Source of the DNA: JBAZBO01 sp041671425
GTDB taxonomy: Bacteria > Patescibacteriota > WWE3 > UBA101185 > UBA10185
Direction: 5' to 3'
Assembly (NCBI GenBank): GCA_041671425.1
Contig: JBAZBO010000004.1
Location: forward strand, 1 to 27,535
Length of the DNA stretch: 27,535 nt
The notes beneath the pieces are model-generated. The model was not told the DNA's origin, did not search any database, and worked only from the letters and a program-made list of their open reading frames with translations. This document shows, piece by piece, positions 15,201-22,606 of this stretch. The translations under genes and the position numbers were made by a program. Numbering within the stretch: position 1 is the first letter of the stretch; each line of letters begins with the position of its first letter.

Positions 15201-15419
15201 TCCGTTATTTATGTTCACATCAAAAAGCGCAAAGTTTGGATTGGCTAGAAGATGTTCAACCTGGTTTTTCCTGCCGGTCCTGAAATTATCGAGTACAACA
15301 ACCCGTGCACCCTTGGTCAAAAGGACTTCGGAAAGTCTGGACCCTATGAATCCGGCTCCTCCGGCTACGACGACAGTCGGGGTAAGGGCAGATTTTTTTA
15401 TAGTATTTTTTCCAGCCAT
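12252..15419 (-). CDS. Fusion of an SDR (epimerase-like) domain, a membrane anchor and DUF4012
   Basis: 1055 residues. Residues 14-325 resemble extended SDR nucleotide-sugar epimerases: NAD site GGAGFIG (20-26), LDNFRTGRKNQVEHLL, FHLAALESY, LASSIDVYQG, RLPEIYGP. The catalytic YxxxK is missing: the aligned stretch (158-166) reads FELAEARRF. A charged linker (about 330-450) leads to one membrane segment (about 453-477, preceded by KPKKTSPTK, so N-in), then an external DUF4012 domain with its hallmark EIRPTGGFIGSYAVLEI near 665. DUF4012 proteins are surface-associated, of unclear function. The start is the ATG at 15419, 7 nt after an extended -10; the frame is open further up but crosses the promoter. 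Probably non-catalytic sugar-nucleotide or NAD sensing coupled to a surface domain (inference). Confidence 0.88.
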   Translation of the reverse strand: MAGKNTIKKSALTPTVVVAGGAGFIGSRLSEVLLTKGARVVVLDNFRTGRKNQVEHLLANPNFALFDVNINNGIPPEIESADYVFHLAALESYKSAEKNADLESLLTNAVGTRNLLDFTKNCSGKFLLASSIDVYQGQLSPLELTKYFGHTEEEENKFELAEARRFAEAMVWEYFKNYDADARIVRLPEIYGPKMDEDSGGELGSLMQEVARSNSLTIKGEGLSKEYYLYIEDAVNGLIKALLNQNTKGKIFTLVEKEPYTPLEIAYMLKTLANQQVEIKFDKDAKVRARNLASPDTSNHPLLKWGARTGFKEGIKKTLESMGYETNESSFKLDKLIEKKAKEVQAKPVQSNEAAIMTLQDLKPEVENEEIKRIKKPFGLGSKLKSIFRSGGSKPKTYVKEINPSKENVTNIGATAPLVTFSKSKTINFAEDIKVLGGSTGKPKKTSPTKSTFTCVVAGVVSAFLAATLVFIGLPILQTWAYSRSAMASLEKMPTTLAQLQSEQGKTQANEAFQNFYKARNSFSRLKWIYGVLHKRAEYNSVIKLMSSATYFSEAMYNVSKAIIPFTNIWDIINPNSDQKLSAESFSQAKLDLGTAGNSINLASAEYKSVVLEALPGSFATKASDYGRVLGSITQRFGEANTYIEDVSDLLGVSAPKRYLVLLQNSNEIRPTGGFIGSYAVLEIDKGKITNLEINDIYNPDGQLDTRNISVVPPKPISDFLKEDKLHIRNANWDPNFTETAQVIQDLFFRIDGQTFDGVIGMDLDFSKKVMELTGPVFLTSYNEEITSENLEEKAQFYSEFNYEEGVSQKKSFLSMLTSKMLEKMFALPREKMPELLSGIQTMLNERHLMLYVPDTMVSTLLKERKWDGDMVAVQDSDYLYIVNANLGGTKSNYYVKNTYSYKVSSDTRDGVLRAELTMNFTNSDETGAWPGGPYTDYLRVFIGKGSKLTGATLGDKNIFKEVLVTEGAHTVFESSFKVNPKENLTLILRYDLPTELSLEKDVRSYSLYWQKQAGAKNDPAVFEFVPPMGLEVIGGTSKYETILNKDWVVDLALK

Positions 15420-15426
15420 ATGGGCA

Positions 15427-15435
15427 GTTATCTCA
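15427..15435 (-). promoter_or_regulatory. SDR-DUF4012 gene extended -10 (leaderless)
   Basis: The minus strand reads TGA-GATAAC (15435-15427), 7 nt before the ATG. It forms a divergent pair with the Wzz-like gene promoter (-10 at 15491-15496), the starts being 83 bp apart. Confidence 0.5.
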
Positions 15436-15490
15436 ATCAAGTATATTTTGTAACAACGCATTTTACAAGTACAGAATCGCCTTTTTGGGT

Positions 15491-15496
15491 TATAAT
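15491..15496 (+). promoter_or_regulatory. Wzz-like operon -10 (leaderless)
   Basis: A perfect TATAAT ending 6 nt before the ATG at 15503, with no Shine-Dalgarno. The transcript should start on or next to the A of the start codon. Confidence 0.65.
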
Positions 15497-15502
15497 CCCC
15501 AT

Positions 15503-16090
15503 ATGGAATTAAGGGAAGTGATAGCTTTTTACAAAAGAAACTCATGGAAAATAATGGCTGGTGCTCTTGTCTTTATGCTTACTGCTGTAGGAGTGTATTT
15601 TTTGCCCCCAAAGTATGTGGCCTCAGGATCCTTTGTGGTTGTGAGGAATATAGAGCCCCTGGCTGCGGATTTCTCTTATGAGGGTTACTACGCTCAATTG
15701 ACCTCGCAAGATTTCTCAAAGAATATGATCTCTTTCTTCAGGAATGAAAGCGTATTAGATAAGGTTGCCAGTAACCTGCAGATGGATAGAACATGGTTGA
15801 GGAAGAAGATACGAGTGGTTAAGGAGGCTCCAAGTGTTTCCAGACTTGAGGTGAGGCACTCCTCCCCCGATGTAGCAAAAACTATTTGGGTGGCATTGAA
15901 GGATGAAGTGCTGGGGATTGTGTCTATGATGAACCAGAGAACTGATCCAGGTTTGGAGGTTTTTGTGATAGGTGATGAACCTGTGGTGAAGTCCACCTAT
16001 AAGAATGTATATGTGTTTGGTGTTGCTGGGGCTATGCTAGGTTTCCTCCTTTCCAGCCTTTATCTTGGTTTAAGGGATTATTTGAAATGA
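15503..16090 (+). CDS. Wzz-like chain-length / polysaccharide co-polymerase protein
   Basis: 195 residues with the two-span topology of Wzz/Wzc N-terminal domains: a cytosolic start (MELREVIAFYKRNSWK), TM1 about 18-36 ending LPPKY, an extracytoplasmic helical region (about 38-165), and TM2 about 172-190. Such proteins set polymer length during surface polysaccharide export. No kinase domain follows. ATG at 15503 is preferred over an in-frame TTG at 15485, which lies upstream of the TATAAT. It overlaps the next gene by 4 nt (ATGA), so it heads an operon with rnhA-like and nucleotidyltransferase-like genes. Family assignment rests on topology more than on motifs. Confidence 0.72.
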   Translation: MELREVIAFYKRNSWKIMAGALVFMLTAVGVYFLPPKYVASGSFVVVRNIEPLAADFSYEGYYAQLTSQDFSKNMISFFRNESVLDKVASNLQMDRTWLRKKIRVVKEAPSVSRLEVRHSSPDVAKTIWVALKDEVLGIVSMMNQRTDPGLEVFVIGDEPVVKSTYKNVYVFGVAGAMLGFLLSSLYLGLRDYLK

Positions 16091-16494
16091 AATACGCGCT
16101 TTTTACTGATGGGGGCGCTAGGGGAAACCCGGGGCCTGCTGCAGCAGGAGTGGTATTAAAGGATGCCAAAGGTAACATTGTAACAGAGCTAGGTATGTAT
16201 CTTGGAACTTGCACCAATAATGAAGCTGAATATAGAGCCCTGGTCTATGGCTTGGAAACAGCTAAGAGGCATGGCGTCTCCGACATTTCGTGTTTTCTTG
16301 ACAGTGAGCTTGTGGTAAGACAGCTCAACGGTCAGTACAAGGTTAAAGATGCAAACCTTAGGGGGTTCTATACCAAAGTGAAAGAACTTGGACTGGGATT
16401 TTCTTCCATAAGCTATACTCATATTTTTAGGTCCAAGAATCGGGAGGCTGACACTGTTGTAAACCAGGTTTTGGATGCAGAAAATAATGAATGA
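16087..16494 (+). CDS. rnhA: Ribonuclease H-like protein (RNase HI family)
   Basis: 135 residues of the compact RNase HI subfamily, which cleaves RNA in RNA-DNA hybrids using two metal ions. All four carboxylates are visible: D8 (FTDGGARGNPGPAAAG), E48 (TNNEAEYRALVYGL), D72 (FLDSELVVRQLNG) and D122 (NREADTVVNQVLD). It lacks the basic handle region of E. coli RNase HI, as do many YpdQ-like relatives. It overlaps the gene before it by 4 nt and the one after by 8 nt. Why it sits between envelope-type genes is not clear; simple coupling is enough to explain it. Confidence 0.93.
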   Translation: MKYALFTDGGARGNPGPAAAGVVLKDAKGNIVTELGMYLGTCTNNEAEYRALVYGLETAKRHGVSDISCFLDSELVVRQLNGQYKVKDANLRGFYTKVKELGLGFSSISYTHIFRSKNREADTVVNQVLDAENNE

Positions 16495-17362
16495 GAGAAA
16501 TCTGTCTTGTGAAACAGCTGTCCTCAAGACCCTTTCTTACAGAGCAGTTTTCAGATATCCCCTAAGTTTTTTTCAACTTGGTACTTTTCTGATTTGTGGT
16601 AACCCCCAACCTTTCACCAGTTTAGTGGACACCTTAGATGCATTGCGAAAGAATGGGGTGTTAAGACTAAAAAAGGCAAGGATTATCTTAAAAAATGTCA
16701 GCCCATTGGACTGGGAAGCCCGTGCGAGGGATTCGAAAAAAGTTATAAAAAGCCACCAACAGACATTCAAGATATTGGGAAAGATACCCTGGATAAGGCT
16801 ACTTGCCATAACAGGTGCTACTGCGGCATATAGCTACAAAAAGGGTGATGACCTTGATATCTTTGTGGTTACGCAGAAGAACAGACTTTGGATTACTAGA
16901 TTCTTTGTGGTGTTGCTCCTCAAGGCCTTGGGGGCATACCGAACTGACAAGAGTCCAAGCAGAAAAATCTGTCCAAACCTTTTCATCTCAGAAAGTGAAC
17001 TCTCATGGGATCTTAGAAAAAGGGATGTATATGTGGCACACGAAATCATTATGATGCATCCCATTCTGGATAGGGGAGATGTGTATTTCAAATTTATCAA
17101 GGCCAATGATTGGATATTCAAATATTTTGCAAATTCAGCCTTCACGTTTCCAAAAAGTTTTCAGGCTGTTCATGGTAGAAAAAGTAAAGTACTGGATGTT
17201 ATGGAGGTTATATTGATGGGAGTTCAGAAGCGCTATATGAAAAAAAAGAAAACAGTTGAGGTGACTTCCAGGAGAATGATCCATTTCAATAGGGATGATA
17301 GCAGGCAAAAGACACTGATGAGATTTCAGAAAATATACGGTAGGACAGAAGAAACCCTCTGA
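16487..17362 (+). CDS. Nucleotidyltransferase-fold protein of unknown substrate
   Basis: 291 residues. The central segment ITGATAAYSYKKGDDLDIFVV (about 109-127) has the polymerase-beta type nucleotidyltransferase signature, a Gly-Ala/Ser turn then a D-x-D pair (D122 and D124). A helical N-terminal region resembling a small winged-helix (about 10-70) precedes it, and a basic tail (RYMKKKKTVEV) follows. The substrate could be a tRNA, protein or small molecule; nothing in the sequence decides. ATG at 16487 lies inside the RNase H gene, giving the 8-nt overlap ATGAATGA; the same overlap joins the genes at 24970. Last gene of the operon, followed by a strong terminator. Confidence 0.68.
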   Translation: MNERNLSCETAVLKTLSYRAVFRYPLSFFQLGTFLICGNPQPFTSLVDTLDALRKNGVLRLKKARIILKNVSPLDWEARARDSKKVIKSHQQTFKILGKIPWIRLLAITGATAAYSYKKGDDLDIFVVTQKNRLWITRFFVVLLLKALGAYRTDKSPSRKICPNLFISESELSWDLRKRDVYVAHEIIMMHPILDRGDVYFKFIKANDWIFKYFANSAFTFPKSFQAVHGRKSKVLDVMEVILMGVQKRYMKKKKTVEVTSRRMIHFNRDDSRQKTLMRFQKIYGRTEETL

Positions 17363-17383
17363 TGAATTAGTACTCAGAATAAA

Positions 17384-17414
17384 AAATATCCCCCGCCTTA
17401 GACGGGGGATATTT
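17384..17414. terminator. Bidirectional terminator between the nucleotidyltransferase gene and groEL
   Basis: A perfect 12-bp stem, AAATATCCCCCG (17384-17395) with CGGGGGATATTT (17403-17414), has a 7-nt loop. On the minus strand TTT follows the stem. It serves both converging genes. Confidence 0.9.
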
Positions 17415-17420
17415 CATTCC

Positions 17421-19064
17421 TTACATCCCCATAGGCATTCCGCCTTGCATTTCGCCACCACCGTGGTCATGTTCCTCTGAAGGTTTATCTGCCACCAAAC
17501 ACTCTGTCGTGAGGATCATGCTGGCCACAGATACAGCGTTCTGTAGGGCAGTCCTGGCTACCTTAGCTGGATCCATTATTCCTCTTTCTATCATATCGGT
17601 GTACTCCATTGCCATGACGTCAAAGCCAATATTGGGATTCTTGCTTTCAATAGCTCTTCTCTCAATCTCACCCAAAATTCTACCTGAGTCCTCGCCGGCA
17701 TTTTCTACTATTTTCCTGGCTGGCCCTTCCAATGCCGTGTATAAGATCTTAGCCCCGGTTTCTTCCTCGCCGGTGAGTTTGAGTTTTTTGATAGCCTCCC
17801 TTGCTCTAAGAAGAGCTATACCACCACCAGCGACTATACCTTCCTCTACTGCGGCCTTAGTGGCATTGACAGCATCTTCTACTCTTAGCTTCTTCTCTTT
17901 AAGCTCAGTCTCTGAGGCAGCCCCGACGTTGATTACCGCAACTCCACCCGTTAGTTTTGCAACTCTCTCCATCAGTTTTTCTTTATCGTAATCTGATGTG
18001 GATTTTTCCAATTGCGCCCTGATCTGTTCAACTCTTTGCTCAATGATCTGCTTCTTGCCCTTACCGCCGACGATCATAGTGTCATCCTTTGTTGCGATGA
18101 TTTTATCAGCTCTACCTAGATCCTCTACTCTTACAGAGTCAAGCTTCCTGCCGGTATCCTCGCTTATTACGGTGGCCCCTGTTAGAACAGCAATGTCTTC
18201 AAGCATTTCTTTTCTTCTATCTCCAAATCCTGGTGCTTTCACTGCAAGGGCATTGAATGTGCCTCTGATTTTGTTTACCACCAAAGTAGCCAGAGCCTCC
18301 CCTTCAACATCTTCGGATATAATAACCAAGTTCTTGGATACCTTTACTAGGTTCTCAAGCATGGGAAGCATCTCCTGGATATTTGTTATTTTTGCTTCTG
18401 AAACAAGAATATACGGATCCGCCACTTCGGACTCCATGGTTTCAGGATTGGTCACAAAATAGGGAGAGGCATAACCCTTGTCGAATCTCATACCTTCCTT
18501 GTATTCAAGCTCTAGCTCGAAGCCTTTGGATTCATCTGTAGTAATGACTCCGTCATTTCCTACTTGCTCCATAGCCTCGGCCACGATGTTTCCAATTTCT
18601 ACATCCTGTGCGGATATGGTGGCGACTTGGGATTTTTCTTCTTTGGTTGAGATCTTCTTGGAAAGTTTGGCTATTTCATCTACCACTGCACTTGACGCTT
18701 TCTCAAGACCTTTTGTCAATATCATAGGATTTGCACCCGCAGAGACATTTCTTAACCCCTCTTCTACTATGGTTTGAGCCAAAAGCGTTGCAGTAGTGGT
18801 ACCGTCACCGGCCTCATCATCGGTCTCAGATGCGGCTTCCTTTACCATCTGGGCACCCATGTTCTCGAATTTGTCCTCGAGTTCTATCTCTTTAGCCACG
18901 GTTGCACCATCATGTACAACCTGTGGTGACCCCCAGCTTTTTTCTAGAGCTACATTCCTGCCTTTTGGTCCCAGAGTCGTGACAACCGCATTTGCCAGTT
19001 TATCCACTCCGGCCTTAAGTTTCATTCTTGCATCTTCTTTATAGATAATATTTTTTGCTGGCAT
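17421..19064 (-). CDS. groEL: Chaperonin GroEL (Hsp60)
   Basis: 547 residues, the usual length. Forms the double seven-membered ring that folds proteins in the cytosol with GroES. Visible are the equatorial ATP site (TTLGPKGRNVALEKSWGSP and DEAGDGTTTATLLAQTIVEE), apical-domain sequence (DKGYASPYFVTNPETMESE), GAATETELKE-type intermediate sequence (here GAASETELKEKKLRVEDA), EEGIVAGGGIALLRA, and the Gly/Met-rich C-terminal tail (GGGEMQGGMPMGM). A clear AAGGAG lies before the ATG, 9 nt after groES. It is co-transcribed with groES from a CIRCE-controlled promoter. Confidence 0.98.
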   Translation of the reverse strand: MPAKNIIYKEDARMKLKAGVDKLANAVVTTLGPKGRNVALEKSWGSPQVVHDGATVAKEIELEDKFENMGAQMVKEAASETDDEAGDGTTTATLLAQTIVEEGLRNVSAGANPMILTKGLEKASSAVVDEIAKLSKKISTKEEKSQVATISAQDVEIGNIVAEAMEQVGNDGVITTDESKGFELELEYKEGMRFDKGYASPYFVTNPETMESEVADPYILVSEAKITNIQEMLPMLENLVKVSKNLVIISEDVEGEALATLVVNKIRGTFNALAVKAPGFGDRRKEMLEDIAVLTGATVISEDTGRKLDSVRVEDLGRADKIIATKDDTMIVGGKGKKQIIEQRVEQIRAQLEKSTSDYDKEKLMERVAKLTGGVAVINVGAASETELKEKKLRVEDAVNATKAAVEEGIVAGGGIALLRAREAIKKLKLTGEEETGAKILYTALEGPARKIVENAGEDSGRILGEIERRAIESKNPNIGFDVMAMEYTDMIERGIMDPAKVARTALQNAVSVASMILTTECLVADKPSEEHDHGGGEMQGGMPMGM

Positions 19065-19073
19065 ATTTTCTCC

Positions 19074-19364
19074 TTATTCCACAACGGCAATTACATCCTC
19101 TTCTTTTACGAGAAGATGCTCTTTGCCATCAATTTTAATCTCTGTACCTCCCCACTTTTTATACATAACAATACTTCCCACCGTAACCTCAATAGGCACT
19201 ACTTTTCCGTGTTCATCCTTCCTACCAGGCCCAACCGCCAGAACTTTACCCTCTTGGGGTTTCTCCTTGGCCGTGTCGGGTATAACTATCCCTGACGGCA
19301 ATGTGGTCTCTTTTTCTAAGGGCTCAATCAATATATGATCGGCCAAAGGTCTAATCTTAGTCAT
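19074..19364 (-). CDS. groES: Co-chaperonin GroES
   Basis: 96 residues forming the seven-fold lid of GroEL. It starts IRPLADHILIEPLEKETTLP; the mobile loop is KETTLPSGIVIPDTAKEKPQ, followed by GKVLAVGPGRKDEHGK and the roof/barrel strand GSIVMYKKWGGTEIKIDGKEHL. AAGGAG lies 5-7 nt before the ATG. The promoter and HrcA operator lie about 50-80 nt upstream, overlapping the end of alaS. Confidence 0.98.
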   Translation of the reverse strand: MTKIRPLADHILIEPLEKETTLPSGIVIPDTAKEKPQEGKVLAVGPGRKDEHGKVVPIEVTVGSIVMYKKWGGTEIKIDGKEHLLVKEEDVIAVVE

Positions 19365-19412
19365 GTTTACTCCTTGATTTAAAAACTAAGTACTTGCAAG
19401 CTAGACGGGTAA

Positions 19413-19442
19413 TTTATAGCACTCCTACCTTCAGAGTGTCAA
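19413..19442 (-). promoter_or_regulatory. groESL promoter with CIRCE (HrcA operator)
   Basis: On the minus strand the promoter reads TTGACA (19442-19437), 18 bp, TATAAA (19418-19413). CIRCE arms TTGACACTC (19442-19434) and GAGTGCTAT (19424-19416) are separated by exactly 9 bases and match the consensus TTAGCACTC and GAGTGCTAA at 7/9 and 8/9. The left arm contains the -35 and the right arm overlaps the -10, so HrcA binding would exclude polymerase. The alaS stop codon (TGA, 19441-19439) lies inside the -35 and left arm. The predicted leader is about 42 nt. Confidence 0.9.
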
Positions 19443-21310
19443 GCGTTGCTGAACTTCAGATACAGTCTCATTTTGCCATCCCCGATCTTTTCCTGCTTAA
19501 ATATGCTTATCTGGGGTATTTCTGAGGTATTTTGGACATGGGGTCCCCCGCAAAACTCTTTGTTAAAAGCTGTCTCCAGGCTGTTACCTATATAGTAAAC
19601 TTTTACGTTGTCTCCATATTTCTCATCAAAAAGATGTGTTGCGTTTATCTCTTCGGCTTCCGCCTTAGGCATGATCACGTACCCCACGGGTATCTTTTGT
19701 TCAATCTTTGTGTTAACAAGGGCCCCCACCTTTCTGAGCTGATCCTCTGTCAGTTTCTCGTTATGGGAAAAGTCAAACCTTAGTCTCTCCCCTGTGATAT
19801 TGCTCCCTTGCTGTTGAACGTGCTCTCCCAAGGTTTCTCTAAGAGCCCAATGTAAAAGATGTGTAGTAGTGTGATATTTAACGGTAGTCTCACTTTGATC
19901 TGCAAGTCCTCCCGTGAACTTTCTCTCGGCCCCTTGCCTGGAGATGTCCTGATGATCTTTAACTTCCTTTATGAACTCAGCTCTCACCCTCTCTTGTTCT
20001 TCGACACTTAAGTTAAACTCATCCAGGGTCATCTCTATTGGGAATCCGTAGCTTTCATAGATATAGAACGCAACTCCCCCAGTCAACTTTTCTTGATGAG
20101 CTTTTATCTTGTACAGCTCTTTTATTCCCAGATCCAGTGTCTTTTTGAACTTTTCTTCCTCCGCAAGAATGACATCTTTGATGGTAGCTCTATTGGCATG
20201 TAGGTGTGGGTATTCCTCTTGGAACTTGTCAACAAAAACATTTGCAAGGTCTGTAATGAAATCTTTTTCTATTCCTAGTTCTTTTGAGTACCTCATAACT
20301 CGCCTTATGAGTCTTCGTAGAACATACCCTTGATCTTTATTGCTTGGTGTTACCCCGTCGGAGATGATGAAGCAAACAGCGCGTACATGATCCAAGATTA
20401 TTCTCGAAGCTTTTATCCCTGTACTTTTATTAATCCCAGATTTGATCAAAGAGCTAAGGAACTTTGCACCCTCTTCGAAGAGGTCTGTGTCATAGACAGA
20501 ACGATCCATTGAAACCGAACCGTCCTCCTCTTTAAACTCCGACACAAGAGTAATTCGTTCCAATCCTCCTCCGAAGTCTACGTTTCTTTGCTTTAAGGGC
20601 GAGAAAGTGCCATCAGCCTCTTTGTAATATTCCATAAAGACATCATTACCAAGTTCAATGAACATTGTTGAATCATCCCAAGGGACGTATTCTTCAAAAT
20701 CTGGTTTACCCTTGCCCCTCCAATAAAAAACTTCGCAGTCTGGACCACAAGGGCCAGTTTGACCAACGGGACCCCACCAATTGTGTTTTCTAGGTAAAGG
20801 AAATATTCTCACATCAGGATCCATAAAGGTATTTTTATCCCAAACAGTTGCCTTGACGCCGGAATCCGCAAATGCTGCCTTCCAGGTCTCCGCTGATCTT
20901 TCGTCATACGGGACACTTTCATCTCCCTCAAAAACTGTTACATACAGCCTGCTTGGGTCAAATCCCATGCAGTCGCTAGAAAATAGGAATTCATGGAGGA
21001 TTGTTACTGCTTCTTCCTTAAAGTAATCGCCCAACGACCAATTGCCTAGCATCTCAAAGAAGGTGCAATGGGTGGTATCTCCCACTGATTCAATATCATT
21101 TGTGCGGAAGCTCCTCTGAACATTGACCAGTCTTTTGCCTTGAGCATGAGGCTCACCCAGTAGATACACGGTGAGTGGATGCATCCCCGCCGTAGTGAAC
21201 AAAATACTAGGATCATTTTCTGGAACAAGCGAGGCGTTGGTAATTTCCCTATGCCCATACTTGTTTACGAGTAGTTCTTTATATTTCTTTTTTATTTCAT
21301 TGGACCTCAT
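19439..21310 (-). CDS. alaS: Alanyl-tRNA synthetase, short form without the C-Ala domain
   Basis: Charges tRNA-Ala. The 623 residues cover the class II catalytic core (NDPSILFTTAGMHPL, motif 2 around RSFRTNDIESVGDTTHCTFFEM, NVDFGGGLERI as motif 3), the tRNA-recognition helices, and the editing domain with zinc-type residues TTHLLHWALRE and EFCGGPHV. It stops right after the editing domain (RLYLKFSNA), whereas bacterial AlaRS usually has about 870 residues with a C-terminal oligomerisation/C-Ala domain. No second fragment is seen nearby. The ATG is 6 nt after the CCA of tRNA-Cys, without a Shine-Dalgarno. The stop overlaps the groESL operator. Confidence 0.95.
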   Translation of the reverse strand: MRSNEIKKKYKELLVNKYGHREITNASLVPENDPSILFTTAGMHPLTVYLLGEPHAQGKRLVNVQRSFRTNDIESVGDTTHCTFFEMLGNWSLGDYFKEEAVTILHEFLFSSDCMGFDPSRLYVTVFEGDESVPYDERSAETWKAAFADSGVKATVWDKNTFMDPDVRIFPLPRKHNWWGPVGQTGPCGPDCEVFYWRGKGKPDFEEYVPWDDSTMFIELGNDVFMEYYKEADGTFSPLKQRNVDFGGGLERITLVSEFKEEDGSVSMDRSVYDTDLFEEGAKFLSSLIKSGINKSTGIKASRIILDHVRAVCFIISDGVTPSNKDQGYVLRRLIRRVMRYSKELGIEKDFITDLANVFVDKFQEEYPHLHANRATIKDVILAEEEKFKKTLDLGIKELYKIKAHQEKLTGGVAFYIYESYGFPIEMTLDEFNLSVEEQERVRAEFIKEVKDHQDISRQGAERKFTGGLADQSETTVKYHTTTHLLHWALRETLGEHVQQQGSNITGERLRFDFSHNEKLTEDQLRKVGALVNTKIEQKIPVGYVIMPKAEAEEINATHLFDEKYGDNVKVYYIGNSLETAFNKEFCGGPHVQNTSEIPQISIFKQEKIGDGKMRLYLKFSNA

Positions 21311-21316
21311 ATGTTT

Positions 21317-21391
<75 letters not shown>

Positions 21392-21402
21392 TAATTGTTG
21401 CC

Positions 21403-21411
21403 ATTTTACCA
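21403..21411 (-). promoter_or_regulatory. tRNA-Cys/alaS extended -10
   Basis: The minus strand reads TGG-TAAAAT (21411-21403), 11 nt before the tRNA 5' end, leaving only a 3-5 nt precursor leader for RNase P to remove. There is no other evident promoter for alaS. Confidence 0.55.
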
Positions 21412-21457
21412 CTCTCATGGTAACTTATGCTTGTACATTTCACCTGCCTCTAAAGAT

Positions 21458-22606
21458 ATGAATTCTATCGGAAAAAACAACTTTCCATATGTCCCAGTCC
21501 TTGCATTGACGGTGATAGTTCTTTTTGCAGTTGGAGGATTCATTTTCAGAGATAGGATAGTTCCTTCATTTCTGCTTGGCGAGGCCGGATTGAGTATACA
21601 ATCCCTCTATGGCTCAGCTGAGGCAAAGATGGATGGTAAGTCTTTGGGTACAACCCCTGTGACAATAGAAGATACTCCAGCAAAGAAGCATATGCTCAGT
21701 CTTTCGAACGACAAGAATACGTATGAGGTATCCCTGAATTTTGTTCCCAGAACTATAGTAGCTATAGGGAGGGACCTTGGGATATCAGACCTGTTCTCTT
21801 CTGGCCAGAACTTTTGGATGGAAAAGAACGCTTCGGACTCAGTTCTAAGTGTCATTTCCGAACCCGCGAATGCTACGGTATTTATAGACAACTCTGAAGT
21901 GGGAAAAACGCCTTATTCTGACTCCGCTCTAAGTGAAGGTGACTACGACCTTAGGATAAGCTACCAGGGTTATGAAGTTCAGAACACAAGAATAAAGATT
22001 GCCAAGAATTATAAACTTAACGTGGCATTTGATCTGTTCCCTCTCCCTGTTCCCCCAGAAGTTAAGGAATTTGAGGGATCTAAGGGCTTATACAACGTAA
22101 TTTCCGATAATGTGGCGGTTACATCAAACACACAAGATTGGGTGACCGCGATCCTTTATTGGAATGAGACCAGGGGAGTAAACCTCTCAGGAATGGGATT
22201 CAACAAGGAGAAAGTCTTCGATTATTTCATAGATTACGACGGCAATATATTCAACAAAGAAGGTACAAAGATGGGTGATGACCTAACCAGTTTGGGAGAA
22301 GTAGAAAAAGGCGCCTATCTTGCTAGAATATCTGATCCTGAGGGGTTGACTGATAAAGCAAGGGAAGCCTATCAGAAAGTGTCGGGGTCTGTGGTTTCAG
22401 CGGGCAAGACAGTCACAATACTAGAAACCGGAATGGGGTGGCTTAGAGTTAGAAGTACTCCAAGTCTTGATGGGGAAGAGATATCAAAAGCTACTGTTGG
22501 TGAGACCTACAACGTACTCGAGGAAGGTACCGGTTGGGTGAAAATAAAGATAGATGACAGTACAGAAGGTTGGGTCTCTTCCGACTACGTAGAACTATCT
22601 GAATGA
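21458..22606 (+). CDS. Membrane-anchored PEGA and SH3b domain protein
   Basis: 382 residues. A short cytosolic start is followed by one membrane segment (about 11-30). Then come two PEGA-like beta domains, each with a short-turn-Lys/Val-GxTP motif (DGKSLGTTPVTI near 60; NATVFIDNSEVGKTPY near 140), a middle region without recognised motifs, and a C-terminal bacterial SH3 domain (about 310-380: GWLRVRSTPSLDGEEI, GTGWVKIKIDDSTEGWVSS). PEGA and SH3b domains usually bind surface polymers or cell wall, so an extracellular envelope role is likely. ATG at 21458 is the first in-frame ATG before the membrane segment; no Shine-Dalgarno or clear -10 is seen. The 3' end overlaps a convergent gene by 12 nt. 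Confidence 0.82.
   Translation: MNSIGKNNFPYVPVLALTVIVLFAVGGFIFRDRIVPSFLLGEAGLSIQSLYGSAEAKMDGKSLGTTPVTIEDTPAKKHMLSLSNDKNTYEVSLNFVPRTIVAIGRDLGISDLFSSGQNFWMEKNASDSVLSVISEPANATVFIDNSEVGKTPYSDSALSEGDYDLRISYQGYEVQNTRIKIAKNYKLNVAFDLFPLPVPPEVKEFEGSKGLYNVISDNVAVTSNTQDWVTAILYWNETRGVNLSGMGFNKEKVFDYFIDYDGNIFNKEGTKMGDDLTSLGEVEKGAYLARISDPEGLTDKAREAYQKVSGSVVSAGKTVTILETGMGWLRVRSTPSLDGEEISKATVGETYNVLEEGTGWVKIKIDDSTEGWVSSDYVELSE

Noticed and set aside
15420..15545. Open frame extending the SDR-DUF4012 protein upstream by 42 codons
   Set aside because: It overlaps the divergent Wzz-like gene start and its own -10; the NAD-binding domain begins properly after ATG 15419.
17509..18777. Long plus-strand frames opposite groEL
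   Set aside because: Antisense shadows of a highly conserved gene; composition (Ser/Leu/Thr-rich) is typical of reverse-strand reading.
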